A stretch of 64,000 nt of DNA from Actinomadura litoris (GCF_009733595.1 NZ_WOFH01000006.1:558001-622000); one strand, 5' to 3'; positions 50,813 to 60,213 are shown, counted from the stretch's first letter. The notes: a model not told the origin generated them from the letters alone. A program made the numbers and translations.

Positions 50813-53800
50813 ATGCTTGACAACGACGCCGATTCGGCCACCGATAACGAGACCACCGACACCACCGCGCCCGGCGTGACCACGCGTACCCGCCGCCGCG
50901 CCAGCCGTCCGGCGGGGCCCCCGCCGGACGTGGAGGACACGCCCGCGCAGGCCAAGACGGAGGAGCCCGCTCCCAGCGACACCGGCTCCCCGTCCGCCGA
51001 CGCCGGGAGTGAGCAGGAGGCGGGACGTCCCGCGGCGCGCGGGCGGCGCGCCACGGCGGCGCGGGCCGGGGCGGCGGCCGCGCCCGAGGCGGCCGCGCCC
51101 GAGCAGCAGCAGGAGGAGGCCGGCGAGGCGGCGCCGGTGAAGAAGACCACGCGGACGCGGACCCGCGCCAAGAGCGGCACCGCCAGGAGCGCGGCCGCCA
51201 AGGGCGAGGAGACCGCCGAGGCCGTGCCGCTGACCGGGGCCGAGACGTCCCCGGCCGCCGAGGCACCGAAGGGCGAGGCGCCTGAGGTAGGCGCGTCCAA
51301 GAGCGAGGCGCAGGCCGAGGCGCCGGAGGCCGAGGCCCCGGCAGAGAAGGCTCCCACCACCCGGACGCGCACCCGCCGCCGCACCAGCGCCGCCGCCCCG
51401 CCCGTCACGCCCGACGAGCCGGACGTGCCCGCCGCTCCGATCGTCCCCGAGGTCCCGGCGGTGCCGGGCACCGGCGGCGAGCCGGACGCGTCCCGGGTGT
51501 CGGAGACCGAGCCCGCGAGCGGCGTCGGCGTGCCCGGCGTGATGTTCCAGCCGCCCATGGTCGTGTTCCAGCCGCCGCAGCCGAAGGCCGAGGCGCCGGC
51601 GCGGCCCCGGGAGGAGCCGAAGGCCGAGGAGCCCGCGGACGAGGCCGAGCACGGGCCGGCCGTCCACGACGACGAGGACGAGGGCGATGACCGCCCCTCG
51701 CGCCGCCGCCGCCGCAGGGGCGGCCGCGGCCGCGGCCGCGGCAAGGACGGCGTCGAGGACGACGCGCACGCCGACGAGGGCGCCGACGCCGAGGAGGCGG
51801 GCGAGGCCCGGGAAGCGCGGGAGTCCAAGGAGGCCAAGGAGGCCAAGGACGAGCAGCCCGCCAAGGCCGCCAAGGCGACCAGGGGCGGGAAGGCCAAGGC
51901 CGCCAAGGAGGCCAGGGAGGCCAAGGAGGCGGCGAAGGAGACCGCCAAGGCCGAGCAGGACGAGGACGACGACGAGGGCGACGGCCAGGGCGCGACGAGC
52001 CGCCGGCGCCGCCGCCGCAGGCGCCGGTCCGGGGCCGACGGCGAGGGCGGGCCGCAGGACGACCCGCCGAACACCGTCGTGCACGTCCGCGACGCGCGCG
52101 CGGTGGAGGACGAGGTCCAGTCCGTCCGGGGCTCGACCCGGCTGGAGGCCAAGAAGCAGCGCCGCCGCGAGGGCCGCGAGCAGGGCCGCCGCCGTCCGCC
52201 GGTGATCACCGAGGCGGAGTTCCTGGCGCGCCGCGAGTCGGTCGAGCGGGTCATGGTGGTGCGGCAGGAGGGCGAGCGCACGCAGATCGCCGTCCTGGAG
52301 GACGACGTCCTCGTCGAGCACTACGTCAACCGCGCGACCCACCAGTCGTACGTGGGCAACGTCTACCTCGGCAAGGTCCAGAACGTGCTGCCGTCGATGG
52401 AGGCGGCGTTCGTCGACATCGGCAAGGGCCGCAACGCGGTCCTGTACGCGGGCGAGGTCAACTGGGACGTCGCGGGCCTGGAGGGCCAGCCGCGCCGCAT
52501 CGAGTCGGCGCTGAAGTCGGGCCAGTCGGTGCTCGTCCAGGTCACCAAGGACCCGCTCGGCCACAAGGGCGCCCGGCTGACCAGCCAGGTCTCGCTGCCC
52601 GGCCGCTACCTGGTCTACGTCCCCGACGGCTCGATGACCGGCATCAGCCGCAAGCTCCCCGACAAGGAGCGCAGCCGCCTGAAGTCGATCCTGAAGAAGG
52701 TCATGCCGGAGAACGCGGGCGTGATCGTCCGCACGGCGGCCGAGGGGGCGACCGAGGAGGAGCTGTCCCGGGACGTCTCGCGCCTGGCCGCGCAGTGGGA
52801 GAGCATCCAGAAGAAGGTCAAGTCCGCGTCGGCGCCGTCGCTGCTGTACGGGGAGCCCGACCTCACGATCCGCGTCGTCCGCGACATCTTCAACGAGGAC
52901 TTCAGCAAGCTCGTGGTCTCCGGCGGCGACGCCTGGGACACGGTCTCGGACTACGTCGAGTACGTCGCGCCGCACCTCGCCGACCGGGTCGAGCGGTGGG
53001 AGGGCGCGCAGGACGTCCTCGGCGCGTTCCGGGTGGACGAGCAGATCGCCAAGGCGCTGGACCGCAAGGTGTGGCTGCCCTCCGGCGGCTCGCTGGTGAT
53101 CGACCGGACCGAGGCGATGACGGTCATCGACGTCAACACCGGCAAGTTCACCGGCCAGGGCGGCAACCTGGAGGAGACCGTCACCCGCAACAACCTGGAG
53201 GCGGCGGAGGAGATCGTCCGCCAGCTCCGGCTGCGCGACATCGGCGGCATCGTCGTGATCGACTTCATCGACATGGTGCTGGAGAACAACCGCGACCTGG
53301 TGCTGCGCCGGCTCGTGGAGTGCCTGTCGCGGGACCGCACCAAGCACCAGGTCGCCGAGGTCACCTCGCTCGGCCTGGTCCAGATGACCCGCAAGCGCGT
53401 CGGGCAGGGGCTGCTGGAGGCGTTCTCGGAGACCTGCGAGTCCTGCAACGGGCGCGGCATCCACGTCCACCTGACGCCGGTCGAGCCGAAGCCCGACAAG
53501 GCGGCGGGCAAGGAGAGCGGCCGCCGCCGCAAGCGCAAGGGCGAGGTCGAGCGGGCCGTCGAGGAGAAGATCGCCAAGCACGACGCGAAGTCCGAGGCCA
53601 AGAGCGAGGCGAAGGCCGAGACGAAGGCCGGGGAGGCGGAGGAGCCGGAGGCGGCGCGTCCGGCGCGGACGCGGGCGAAGAAGTCCGGCCCCGCCAAGCG
53701 CCCCGCGGGCCCGCCGCCCGACGTCGACGCCGAGGAGGCTCCGGCGCAGGCCGCCGTGGAGGCCGCCCAGGCCGCGGCGGAGGCGGCCGACACCTCGCCC

Positions 53801-53986
53801 GGCGCGCTGGACTCGGCGGAGCCGGTCGCGGTCAACGGCGCCGCGCCCGCCGAGTCGAACGGCGCCGCGCCCGCTCCGGACGAGGACGCCGAGGACGCCG
53901 AGGGCGGCACCGCGCGGCGCCGCCGCACCCGCCGTCCGCGCGCCGCGGCGCAGGCCGCCGCCGAGGCCGGGGACGCCGACGCCTGA
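50813..53986 (+). CDS. rne: Ribonuclease E/G
   Basis: A 1057-residue endoribonuclease of the degradosome. The catalytic core (about 470-885) lies in the middle: S1 domain (from about 480, VGNVYLGKVQNVLPSMEAAF), 5'-sensor, and the DNase I-like site with metal-binding Asp773 (VIDVNTGKF) and Asp817 (DFIDM). The zinc-link Cys pair is CESCNGRG (875, 878). Long disordered arms rich in Ala, Glu, Arg and Lys flank it (about 1-470 and 900-1057), as in other actinomycetes, and should carry RNA and partner binding. Both arms contain the same short motif RPAGPPPDV (32-40 and 963-971). Start ATG with GGGAGA. Confidence 0.95.
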   Translation: MLDNDADSATDNETTDTTAPGVTTRTRRRASRPAGPPPDVEDTPAQAKTEEPAPSDTGSPSADAGSEQEAGRPAARGRRATAARAGAAAAPEAAAPEQQQEEAGEAAPVKKTTRTRTRAKSGTARSAAAKGEETAEAVPLTGAETSPAAEAPKGEAPEVGASKSEAQAEAPEAEAPAEKAPTTRTRTRRRTSAAAPPVTPDEPDVPAAPIVPEVPAVPGTGGEPDASRVSETEPASGVGVPGVMFQPPMVVFQPPQPKAEAPARPREEPKAEEPADEAEHGPAVHDDEDEGDDRPSRRRRRRGGRGRGRGKDGVEDDAHADEGADAEEAGEAREARESKEAKEAKDEQPAKAAKATRGGKAKAAKEAREAKEAAKETAKAEQDEDDDEGDGQGATSRRRRRRRRRSGADGEGGPQDDPPNTVVHVRDARAVEDEVQSVRGSTRLEAKKQRRREGREQGRRRPPVITEAEFLARRESVERVMVVRQEGERTQIAVLEDDVLVEHYVNRATHQSYVGNVYLGKVQNVLPSMEAAFVDIGKGRNAVLYAGEVNWDVAGLEGQPRRIESALKSGQSVLVQVTKDPLGHKGARLTSQVSLPGRYLVYVPDGSMTGISRKLPDKERSRLKSILKKVMPENAGVIVRTAAEGATEEELSRDVSRLAAQWESIQKKVKSASAPSLLYGEPDLTIRVVRDIFNEDFSKLVVSGGDAWDTVSDYVEYVAPHLADRVERWEGAQDVLGAFRVDEQIAKALDRKVWLPSGGSLVIDRTEAMTVIDVNTGKFTGQGGNLEETVTRNNLEAAEEIVRQLRLRDIGGIVVIDFIDMVLENNRDLVLRRLVECLSRDRTKHQVAEVTSLGLVQMTRKRVGQGLLEAFSETCESCNGRGIHVHLTPVEPKPDKAAGKESGRRRKRKGEVERAVEEKIAKHDAKSEAKSEAKAETKAGEAEEPEAARPARTRAKKSGPAKRPAGPPPDVDAEEAPAQAAVEAAQAAAEAADTSPGALDSAEPVAVNGAAPAESNGAAPAPDEDAEDAEGGTARRRRTRRPRAAAQAAAEAGDADA

Positions 53987-53994
53987 GCCCGGAT

Positions 53995-54029
53995 GCCCTG
54001 GCCGGACGCGTTCGCGTTCCGGTCAGGGC
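53995..54029 (+). terminator. Hairpin terminator after rne
   Basis: GCCCTGGCCGGA and TCCGGTCAGGGC form a long stem with a TTCG-type loop (53995-54029), 9 bases after the rne stop. TTCGGGCTT follows. Confidence 0.75.
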
Positions 54030-54064
54030 TTCGGGCTTCGACCCTGCTCTACTGCTGCACAGAT

Positions 54065-54092
54065 TTGCCCGCGTGCTAAGTCAGGGTACAAT
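54065..54092 (+). promoter_or_regulatory. Promoter of rplU-rpmA
   Basis: TTGCCC (54065-54070) and TACAAT (54087-54092) with a 16-base spacer make a good sigma-70-type promoter. It gives a leader of roughly 225 bases before rplU. The leader holds several hairpins, such as GGCGCGCC-GTG-GGCGCGCC (54100-54118) and GCCCCC-ATCC-GGGGGC near 54249-54264. A ribosomal-protein autoregulatory leader is plausible. This explains the 339-base gap after rne. Confidence 0.65.
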
Positions 54093-54325
54093 TTGATTCG
54101 GCGCGCCGTGGGCGCGCCAGTCGACCATGCACCGCGAGTCCCCCTCCGGGGCCCGTCCGGTGCGCACCCCGCCGATCCGGTGGGGACGAGCAGAGAGCGC
54201 CAGGGGTCTCCCCTGGTGTGCCGCCTCCGGCACCGGTGCCGGGGGTAGGCCCCCATCCGGGGGCTGGTGAGCCACGCGCGGGGCCGGTTCAGTCCGGAAG
54301 CGCGCGCAGACGAAGGGTTTCCGCG

Positions 54326-54640
54326 GTGTACGCGATTGTCCGCGCAGGCGGCAGGCAGGAGAGGGTCGCGGTCGACGACGTGCTGACCGTCGACAAGCTG
54401 GCCGGTGAGGTCGGCTCGACCGTCACGTTCCCGGCCGTGCTGGTCGTGGACGGCGACGACGTCGTCAGCGGCTCGGCCGACCTCGCGCGCTACGAGGTGA
54501 CCGCCGAGATCCTCGGCGCCGTCAAGGGCCCGAAGATCAACATCATGCACTACCGGAACAAGACCGGGTACAAGCGGCGGATGGGTCACCGTCAGCCCTA
54601 CACCGAGGTCAAGATCACCGGTATCAAGGCCGGGAAGTAA
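54326..54640 (+). CDS. rplU: 50S ribosomal protein L21
   Basis: A 104-residue ribosomal protein that binds 23S rRNA. It has YAIVRAGGRQERVAVDDVL at the start and HYRNKTGYKRRMGHRQPYT with the end VKITGI. GTG start with GAAGGG. It is transcribed with rpmA (12-base gap). Confidence 0.97.
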   Translation: MYAIVRAGGRQERVAVDDVLTVDKLAGEVGSTVTFPAVLVVDGDDVVSGSADLARYEVTAEILGAVKGPKINIMHYRNKTGYKRRMGHRQPYTEVKITGIKAGK

Positions 54641-54652
54641 GGGAGCGGTCAG

Positions 54653-54910
54653 ATGGCACACAAGAAGGGCGCGTCGTCCAGCCGTAACGGCCGCGACTCC
54701 AACGCCAAGCGCCTCGGTGTGAAGCGCTACGGCGGCCAGCTCGTCAACGCCGGCGAGATCATCGTCCGGCAGCGCGGCACCCACTTCCACCCCGGCCCCG
54801 GCGTCGGGCGCGGCGGCGACGACACGCTGTTCGCGCTGGTCGCGGGCGCCGTCGAGTTCCGCCGCTACCGCGGTCGCAACGCGGTCGCGATCGTGCCGTC
54901 GGCGGAGTAG
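54653..54910 (+). CDS. rpmA: 50S ribosomal protein L27
   Basis: An 85-residue protein near the peptidyl-transferase centre. It begins directly MAHKKGASSSRNGRDSNAKR, without the cleavable N-terminal extension found in Firmicutes, and has the usual GTHFHPGPGVGRGGDDTLFAL. A terminator with duplicated T-tract follows, so obgE may be only partly co-transcribed. Confidence 0.97.
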   Translation: MAHKKGASSSRNGRDSNAKRLGVKRYGGQLVNAGEIIVRQRGTHFHPGPGVGRGGDDTLFALVAGAVEFRRYRGRNAVAIVPSAE

Positions 54911-54933
54911 TCCGCCTGCACGAGACGTTCACC

Positions 54934-54991
54934 GAAGGGGCGGGCCGGCGACGGTCCGCCCCTTCGCCTTTTTCGACTTCGCCTTTTTCGA
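54934..54991 (+). terminator. Terminator after rpmA with duplicated T-tract
   Basis: GAAGGGGCGG (54934-54943) and CCGCCCCTTC (54956-54965) form a perfect 10-bp stem, followed by GCCTTTTT. The 15 bases CTTCGCCTTTTTCGA (54962-54976) are repeated exactly at 54977-54991, giving a second T-tract but no second stem. Confidence 0.85.
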
Positions 54992-55017
54992 GTCGCCCTG
55001 TACCGAGGAGAGTCACC

Positions 55018-56415
55018 GTGGCCGCTGGAGCGGGATCGGGCGCGCAGTTCGTCGACCGGGTGGTGCTGCACGCCGCCGCCGGAAACGGCGGGAACGGCTG
55101 CGCGTCGGTCCACCGGGAGAAGTTCAAGCCGCTCGGCGGCCCGGACGGCGCGAACGGCGGACGCGGCGGCGACGTGGTGCTGGTGGTCGACGCGAACGCC
55201 GCGAGCCTGCTGGAGTACCACCGGCGGCCGCACCGCAAGGCGGGCAACGGCAGGCCGGGGCAGGGCAGCCTGCGCACCGGCGCGGACGGCGCGGACGTCA
55301 TCCTGCCCGTCCCCGACGGCACGGTCGTGAAGGCGGGCGAGGAGGTCCTCGCCGACCTGGTCGGCGAGGGCACCCGGTACGTGGTCGCGCAGGGCGGGCG
55401 CGGCGGGCTCGGGAACGCGGCGCTCGCGACCGCCAAGCGCAAGGCGCCCGGGTTCGCGCTGCTCGGCGAGCCCGGCGACGAGCGCGACGTGGTGCTGGAG
55501 CTGAAGAGCGTCGCGGACGTCGCGCTCGTCGGCTTCCCGAGCGCGGGCAAGTCCTCGCTGATCGCGGCGCTGTCGGCGGCCAAGCCGAAGATCGCCGACT
55601 ACCCGTTCACGACGCTGGTGCCGAACCTCGGCGTGGTGGGCGCGGGCGACACGACGTTCACGGTCGCCGACGTCCCCGGGCTGATCGAGGGCGCGAGCGA
55701 GGGCCGGGGCCTCGGCCTTGAGTTCCTGCGGCACATCGAGCGGTCCTCGACGCTCGCGCACGTTTTGGACTGCGCCACGATGGAGCCGGGGCGCGACCCC
55801 GTCAGCGACTTCGAGGCGATCGAACGGGAGCTGCGGGCCTACGACCGGGTCCTCGGCGACCGCCCGCTGTCGGACCGGCCGCGCATCGTCGTGCTCAACA
55901 AGGTGGACGTGCCCGACGGCCGCGAGCTCGCCGAGATGGTCAGGCCCGAGTTCGAGGCGCGGGGCCTCGCGGTGTTCGAGGTGTCGGCGGCCTCGCACGA
56001 GGGGCTGCGGGAGCTGTCGTTCGCGATGGCGGCGATGGTCACCGAGTATCGTGCCGCGCTGCCCGCGGTCGAGCCCACCCGCACCGTGATCCGGCCCGAG
56101 CCGGTCGGCGGCGACACCGGCTTCGAGGTCAGGCCGATGGGCGAGAACACGTTCCTGATCACCGGGAACAAGCCCGTCCGGTGGCTGCGGCAGACCGACT
56201 TCGCCAACGAGGAGGCCGTCGGCTACCTCGCGGACCGGCTCGCGCGGCTCGGTGTGGAGGAGGCCCTGGAGAAGGCGGGCGCCTCCCGGGGCGCGACCGT
56301 GCTGATCGGGACGCCCGACGACTCGGTCGTCTTCGACTGGGAGCCCGAGGTCGTCGCGGGCGAGGCCGCGGCCGGCCCCCGCGGCACCGACCGCCGCCTC
56401 GACGGATACCGCTAG
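55018..56415 (+). CDS. obgE: GTPase Obg
   Basis: A 465-residue GTPase involved in ribosome assembly and stress control. The N-terminal Gly-rich Obg fold (about 8-165) has FVDRVVLHAAAGNGGNGCAS. The G domain has the P-loop GFPSAGKSS (172-180), DVPGLIEGAS and NKVD motifs. The C-terminal OCT domain is at about 355-435. GTG start with GAGGAGA. Confidence 0.96.
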   Translation: MAAGAGSGAQFVDRVVLHAAAGNGGNGCASVHREKFKPLGGPDGANGGRGGDVVLVVDANAASLLEYHRRPHRKAGNGRPGQGSLRTGADGADVILPVPDGTVVKAGEEVLADLVGEGTRYVVAQGGRGGLGNAALATAKRKAPGFALLGEPGDERDVVLELKSVADVALVGFPSAGKSSLIAALSAAKPKIADYPFTTLVPNLGVVGAGDTTFTVADVPGLIEGASEGRGLGLEFLRHIERSSTLAHVLDCATMEPGRDPVSDFEAIERELRAYDRVLGDRPLSDRPRIVVLNKVDVPDGRELAEMVRPEFEARGLAVFEVSAASHEGLRELSFAMAAMVTEYRAALPAVEPTRTVIRPEPVGGDTGFEVRPMGENTFLITGNKPVRWLRQTDFANEEAVGYLADRLARLGVEEALEKAGASRGATVLIGTPDDSVVFDWEPEVVAGEAAAGPRGTDRRLDGYR

Positions 56416-56435
56416 CCCCCGGAGGAGATGGCTCG

Positions 56436-57563
56436 ATGAGCGAGCGCGAGGCGATCGCGAAGGCCCGGCGGATCGTGGTGAAGGCGGGGTCCTCCTCGCT
56501 CACCACCCCGGAGGGGACGATCGACGCCGCCCGCATCGACGCGCTGGTCGACGTCCTCGCGGCGCGGCGCGACGCGGGCACCGAGATCGTGTTCGTCTCC
56601 TCGGGGGCGATCGCGGCGGGGCTCGGGCCGCTCGGGCTCGTCCGCCGCCCGCCCGACCTCGCGACGCAGCAGGCGGCGGCTAGCGTCGGGCAGGGCCTGC
56701 TGTTCGCGCGCTACACCTCGGCGTTCACCCGGCACCGGATCACGGTCGGGCAGGTGCTGCTGACCGCCGACGACATGATGCGCCGCTCCCACCACCGCAA
56801 CGCGCAGCGGACGCTCGCGCAGCTGCTCGCGCTCGGCGTGCTGCCGATCGTGAACGAGAACGACACCGTCGCCACCGACGAGATCCGGTTCGGCGACAAC
56901 GACCGGCTCGCCGCGCTCGTCGCGCACCTGACCCGCGCGGACGCGCTGATCCTGCTCTCCGACGTCGACGCCCTCTACACCGGCGACCCGCGCCGGCCCG
57001 GGGCCCGGCGGATCGAGGACGTGCGGGGCCCGGCCGACCTCGCGGGCGTCGAGCTGGGCGGGTCCGGGCGGGTCGGCACCGGGGGCATGGTCACGAAGGT
57101 GGAGGCGGCGCGGATCGCGGGCGTCCCGGTCGTGCTGACGAACGCCGCGTCCGCCGCGCAGGCCCTCGCGGGCGACCCCGCCGGCACCCTCTTCCACCCG
57201 GCGGACGGGCGGCGCCGCTCCACCCGGCACCTCTGGCTCGCCCACGCCACCACCGGCGCCGGGCGGGTCATGCTGGACGCGGGCGCCGTCGAGGCGGTCG
57301 TGCGGCGCCGCAAGTCGCTGCTCCCGGCGGGCGTCACCGGCGTCGAGGGCGACTTCGCCGCCGGCGACCCGGTCGACCTGTGCGACCCGGCGGGCCGCGT
57401 CGTCGCGCGCGGGCTCGTGAACTACGACGCCGCCGAGGTCCCCGAGCTGATGGGCCGCTCCACCCGCTGGCTGGCCCGCGAGCTCGGGCCCGAGTACGAG
57501 CGCGAGATAATCCACCGCGACGACCTGGTCGTCCTGGCCGACGAAGGAGGACGTGATGAGTGA
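56436..57563 (+). CDS. proB: Glutamate 5-kinase
   Basis: A 375-residue enzyme of the first proline step (glutamate to glutamyl phosphate). The amino-acid kinase domain (about 8-260) has RIVVKAGSSSLTTPEG, VSSGAIAAGLGPLG and PIVNENDTVATDEIRFGDND. The C-terminal PUA domain is present (about 285-365). ATG at 56436 with GGAGGAG; 20 bases after obgE. It overlaps proA by eight bases. Confidence 0.96.
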   Translation: MSEREAIAKARRIVVKAGSSSLTTPEGTIDAARIDALVDVLAARRDAGTEIVFVSSGAIAAGLGPLGLVRRPPDLATQQAAASVGQGLLFARYTSAFTRHRITVGQVLLTADDMMRRSHHRNAQRTLAQLLALGVLPIVNENDTVATDEIRFGDNDRLAALVAHLTRADALILLSDVDALYTGDPRRPGARRIEDVRGPADLAGVELGGSGRVGTGGMVTKVEAARIAGVPVVLTNAASAAQALAGDPAGTLFHPADGRRRSTRHLWLAHATTGAGRVMLDAGAVEAVVRRRKSLLPAGVTGVEGDFAAGDPVDLCDPAGRVVARGLVNYDAAEVPELMGRSTRWLARELGPEYEREIIHRDDLVVLADEGGRDE

Positions 57564-58812
57564 GCGCGAGGAGTTCCTGCGGGTGGCACGGCGCGCCGGG
57601 GACGCCGCGTCCGGGCTGGCCCCGCTGCCGCGCGCGGCCAAGGACGCGGCGCTGCACGCGGTCGCGGACGCGCTGGTCGAGAGCGCGCCCGAGATCGTCA
57701 AGGCGAACGAGGCCGACGTCGCGCGGGCGCGCGAGGCCGGGACGTCGGAGTACATGATCGACCGGCTGGGCCTGACCGTCGAGCGGATCGCGGCGATCGC
57801 CGAGGCCGCCCGCAAGGTCGCGGCGCTGCCCGATCCGGTGGGGGAGTCGGTGCGCGGCGGCGTCCTGCCGAACGGGCTGGAGCTGCGGCAGGTGCGGGTG
57901 CCGCTCGGCGTGGTCGGGATCATCTACGAGGGCCGCCCGAACGTGACCGTGGACGCGGCGGCGCTGTGCCTGAAGAGCGGCAACGCGGCCCTGCTGCGCG
58001 GCTCGTCGTCGGCGCACGAGTCCAACACGGCGCTGGTCGGCGTGATGCAGGCCGCGCTGGCGGGCACCGACGTCCCGGCGGACGCGGTGCAGCTCGTCCC
58101 CGGCACCTCCCGCGAGTCGGTGAAGCACCTGATGCGGGCGCGCGGGCTGGTGGACGTGCTGATCCCGCGCGGCGGCGCCTCCCTGATCAACTCGGTGGTC
58201 GAGGAGTCCACGGTGCCGGTGATCGAGACCGGCGTCGGGAACTGCGCGGTGTACGTGGACGCCTCCGCCGACGTCGCCATGGCCGTGGACATCCTGCTGA
58301 ACGCCAAGACGCAGCGCCCGTCGGTGTGCAACGCGGCGGAGACCTTCCTGGTGCACGCCGACATCGCGGACGCGTTCGTCCCGCGCGCGCTTGAGGCGCT
58401 CCGGGAAGCGGGCGTCACCGTCCACGGCGACGAGCGGATCCGCTCCTACGGCGGCGACGTCGTCGAGGCCACCGAGGACGACTGGTACGCCGAGTACCTC
58501 TCCCTGGACATCTCCGGACGCGTCGTCGACTCCCTCGACGACGCCGTCGCCCACATCCGCACCTACGGCTCGGGCCACACCGAGGCGATCGTCACGACGT
58601 CGCAGCCCGCCGCGAAGCGGTTCGTCGCCCGGGTGGACTCGGCGGCCGTGATGGTGAACGCCTCGACGCGCTTCACCGACGGCGAGGAGTTCGGGTTCGG
58701 CGCGGAGATCGGCATCTCGACCCAGAAGCTGCACGCCCGCGGCCCGATGGGTCTGCCGGAACTGACCTCGACCAAGTACGTGGTGACCGGCGAGGGCCAC
58801 CTCCGCGGCTGA
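57556..58812 (+). CDS. proA: Glutamate-5-semialdehyde dehydrogenase
   Basis: A 418-residue enzyme that reduces glutamyl phosphate to the semialdehyde with NADPH, next in the proline pathway. It has PLGVVGIIYEGRPNVTVDAA, the catalytic Cys in QRPSVCNAAETFLVH and the end motif GEEFGFGAEIGISTQKLHARG. ATG at 57556 with GGAGG five bases before; a GTG one codon earlier is too close to it. Confidence 0.96.
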   Translation: MSEREEFLRVARRAGDAASGLAPLPRAAKDAALHAVADALVESAPEIVKANEADVARAREAGTSEYMIDRLGLTVERIAAIAEAARKVAALPDPVGESVRGGVLPNGLELRQVRVPLGVVGIIYEGRPNVTVDAAALCLKSGNAALLRGSSSAHESNTALVGVMQAALAGTDVPADAVQLVPGTSRESVKHLMRARGLVDVLIPRGGASLINSVVEESTVPVIETGVGNCAVYVDASADVAMAVDILLNAKTQRPSVCNAAETFLVHADIADAFVPRALEALREAGVTVHGDERIRSYGGDVVEATEDDWYAEYLSLDISGRVVDSLDDAVAHIRTYGSGHTEAIVTTSQPAAKRFVARVDSAAVMVNASTRFTDGEEFGFGAEIGISTQKLHARGPMGLPELTSTKYVVTGEGHLRG

Positions 58813-58928
58813 GCCGACCGTGCCGTCGGCGAGTGCGGCATCGCTTCGCGATCGTCGCGGTGGGGCTCGCCTCCGGCGTCGCCCCAGGTCACGCACTCGC
58901 GCGACGGCCGAGGCTCACGGCAAAGGGG

Positions 58929-58959
58929 AGGGCCGCCGCGTCCGTGTCGCGGCGGCCCT
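58929..58959 (-). terminator. Hairpin terminator between proA and the M48 protease gene
   Basis: AGGGCCGCCGCG (58929-58940) and CGCGGCGGCCCT (58948-58959) form a perfect 12-bp stem in the gap between convergent genes. It probably serves both. Confidence 0.7.
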
Positions 58960-58992
58960 GCTCGGGGACTCCGGGCTCGGTGGGACCGATGC

Positions 58993-60030
58993 TCAGTTGG
59001 AGCGGTCGGTGGGCCCGGGGTCGCGGCGGGTGAAGCGGTCGAACAGGCCGCCCGCGGCGCCCGCCGCCGCGTCCGCCATGTCGCGGACCCTGCCGACGAA
59101 CGGGTCGGCGGTGCGCTCCCACGACTCGCGGTAGGACTTGGCCGCGTTGCGGACCTCCTCGGAGACCGAGGCGCCGTCGTCGTCCGCGCGGCGCGGGTAG
59201 TCGCCCGCCATGATCCGCTCGTACTCGCCCTCGCGCGCCCACCGGTCGATCTCGGCGAACCGGATCACCGCGTAGGGGTGCGACTGCGGCAGCAGGTTCA
59301 GGAACTTCAGCAGCCCGTCCCGGACGTCGCCGGCCGCGTCGTACTCGCGCGCCTGCTCCAGGAACGCCTCGCTGCTCATCTCGCCGAGGCGGGTGCCGCC
59401 GGCGAGCTTCATCATCGTCCGCTTGGCGGCGTCGAGGTCCTGCCCGGCCAGCAGCCCGGCCCGGTCGGAGGACAGCTCGGCCTTGCGGAACCACTCCCGC
59501 AGCCCGATGATGATCGCCGCGATGCCGATGTTCCCGAGCGGCAGCCAGGCCAGCCGGGACCCGAGCTGGAGCAGGATCTGCATCATCGTCTGGTACACCG
59601 CGTGCCCGGACAGGATGTGCCCGACCTCGTGCCCGATGACGAAGCGCAGCTCCTCCTCGTCCAGTAGATCGATCAGCCCGGTGTTCAGCACGATGAACGG
59701 GTGGTCGGAGCCGATCGCCATCGCGTTCGGCGTCGGGTCCTGCTTGACGTACAGGTCGGGGATCTCCTGGAGGTCCAGGATGTAGGCCGCGTCGCGCACC
59801 ATGTCGTGGATGTTGCGGAACTGGTTCTCACCCACCCGGACCGTTCCGCCGAGGAACATCAGGCGCAGCGCCCGCTCGTTCACCAGCCCGGACAGCTTGC
59901 GCAGAACGACGTCGAACCCCGACAGGGAGCGCAGCGCCACCAGCGCCGACCGGTCCGCCGGGTGTTCGTAGGCCCGGGAGCTGATCCCGGGGAATCGGGT
60001 CCGGGCCCGGTCGGGCGCGTTCTCCGTCAT
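58993..60030 (-). CDS. M48-family metalloprotease
   Basis: A 345-residue peptidase. The zinc motif HEVGHILSGH lies at about 136-145, with the third ligand in KAELSSDRAGL (about 183). Two hydrophobic stretches (about 150-180) follow the active site and may tether it to the membrane. The N-terminus (about 1-90) has LRSLSGFDVVLRKLSGL and the IHDMVRDAAYILD region of actinobacterial members. The role in these bacteria is not defined; relatives degrade misfolded membrane proteins. Start ATG with AGGAGA. Confidence 0.9.
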   Translation of the reverse strand: MTENAPDRARTRFPGISSRAYEHPADRSALVALRSLSGFDVVLRKLSGLVNERALRLMFLGGTVRVGENQFRNIHDMVRDAAYILDLQEIPDLYVKQDPTPNAMAIGSDHPFIVLNTGLIDLLDEEELRFVIGHEVGHILSGHAVYQTMMQILLQLGSRLAWLPLGNIGIAAIIIGLREWFRKAELSSDRAGLLAGQDLDAAKRTMMKLAGGTRLGEMSSEAFLEQAREYDAAGDVRDGLLKFLNLLPQSHPYAVIRFAEIDRWAREGEYERIMAGDYPRRADDDGASVSEEVRNAAKSYRESWERTADPFVGRVRDMADAAAGAAGGLFDRFTRRDPGPTDRSN

Positions 60031-60213
60031 GCGTGGTCTCCTGAGGCGTGTAGTGCCCCGCCTTCTGGCGGGCGGAAGGCGGCGCCGAGCCGTCGCGGGC
60101 TGGGACGAGCGGATGTGGACGACGCCAGGTCTGGCATGGTAGTTCCGACGAACCACCGTGCCGCAGGGTTCCCCAGCGCGGCATGACGTCCGGCTCCGGC
60201 CCCGGGAGGCCCG

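Noticed and set aside
51160..52200. Repeat protein or toxin suspected from Ala/Glu/Lys-rich runs
   Set aside because: These runs are the N-terminal disordered arm of RNase E and continue in frame into its S1 domain.
50684..53581. Open frame of 965 codons on the minus strand
   Set aside because: Antisense to rne; Leu/Arg/Gly-rich repeats mirror the Ala/Glu/Lys-rich arms of RNase E. Not a gene.
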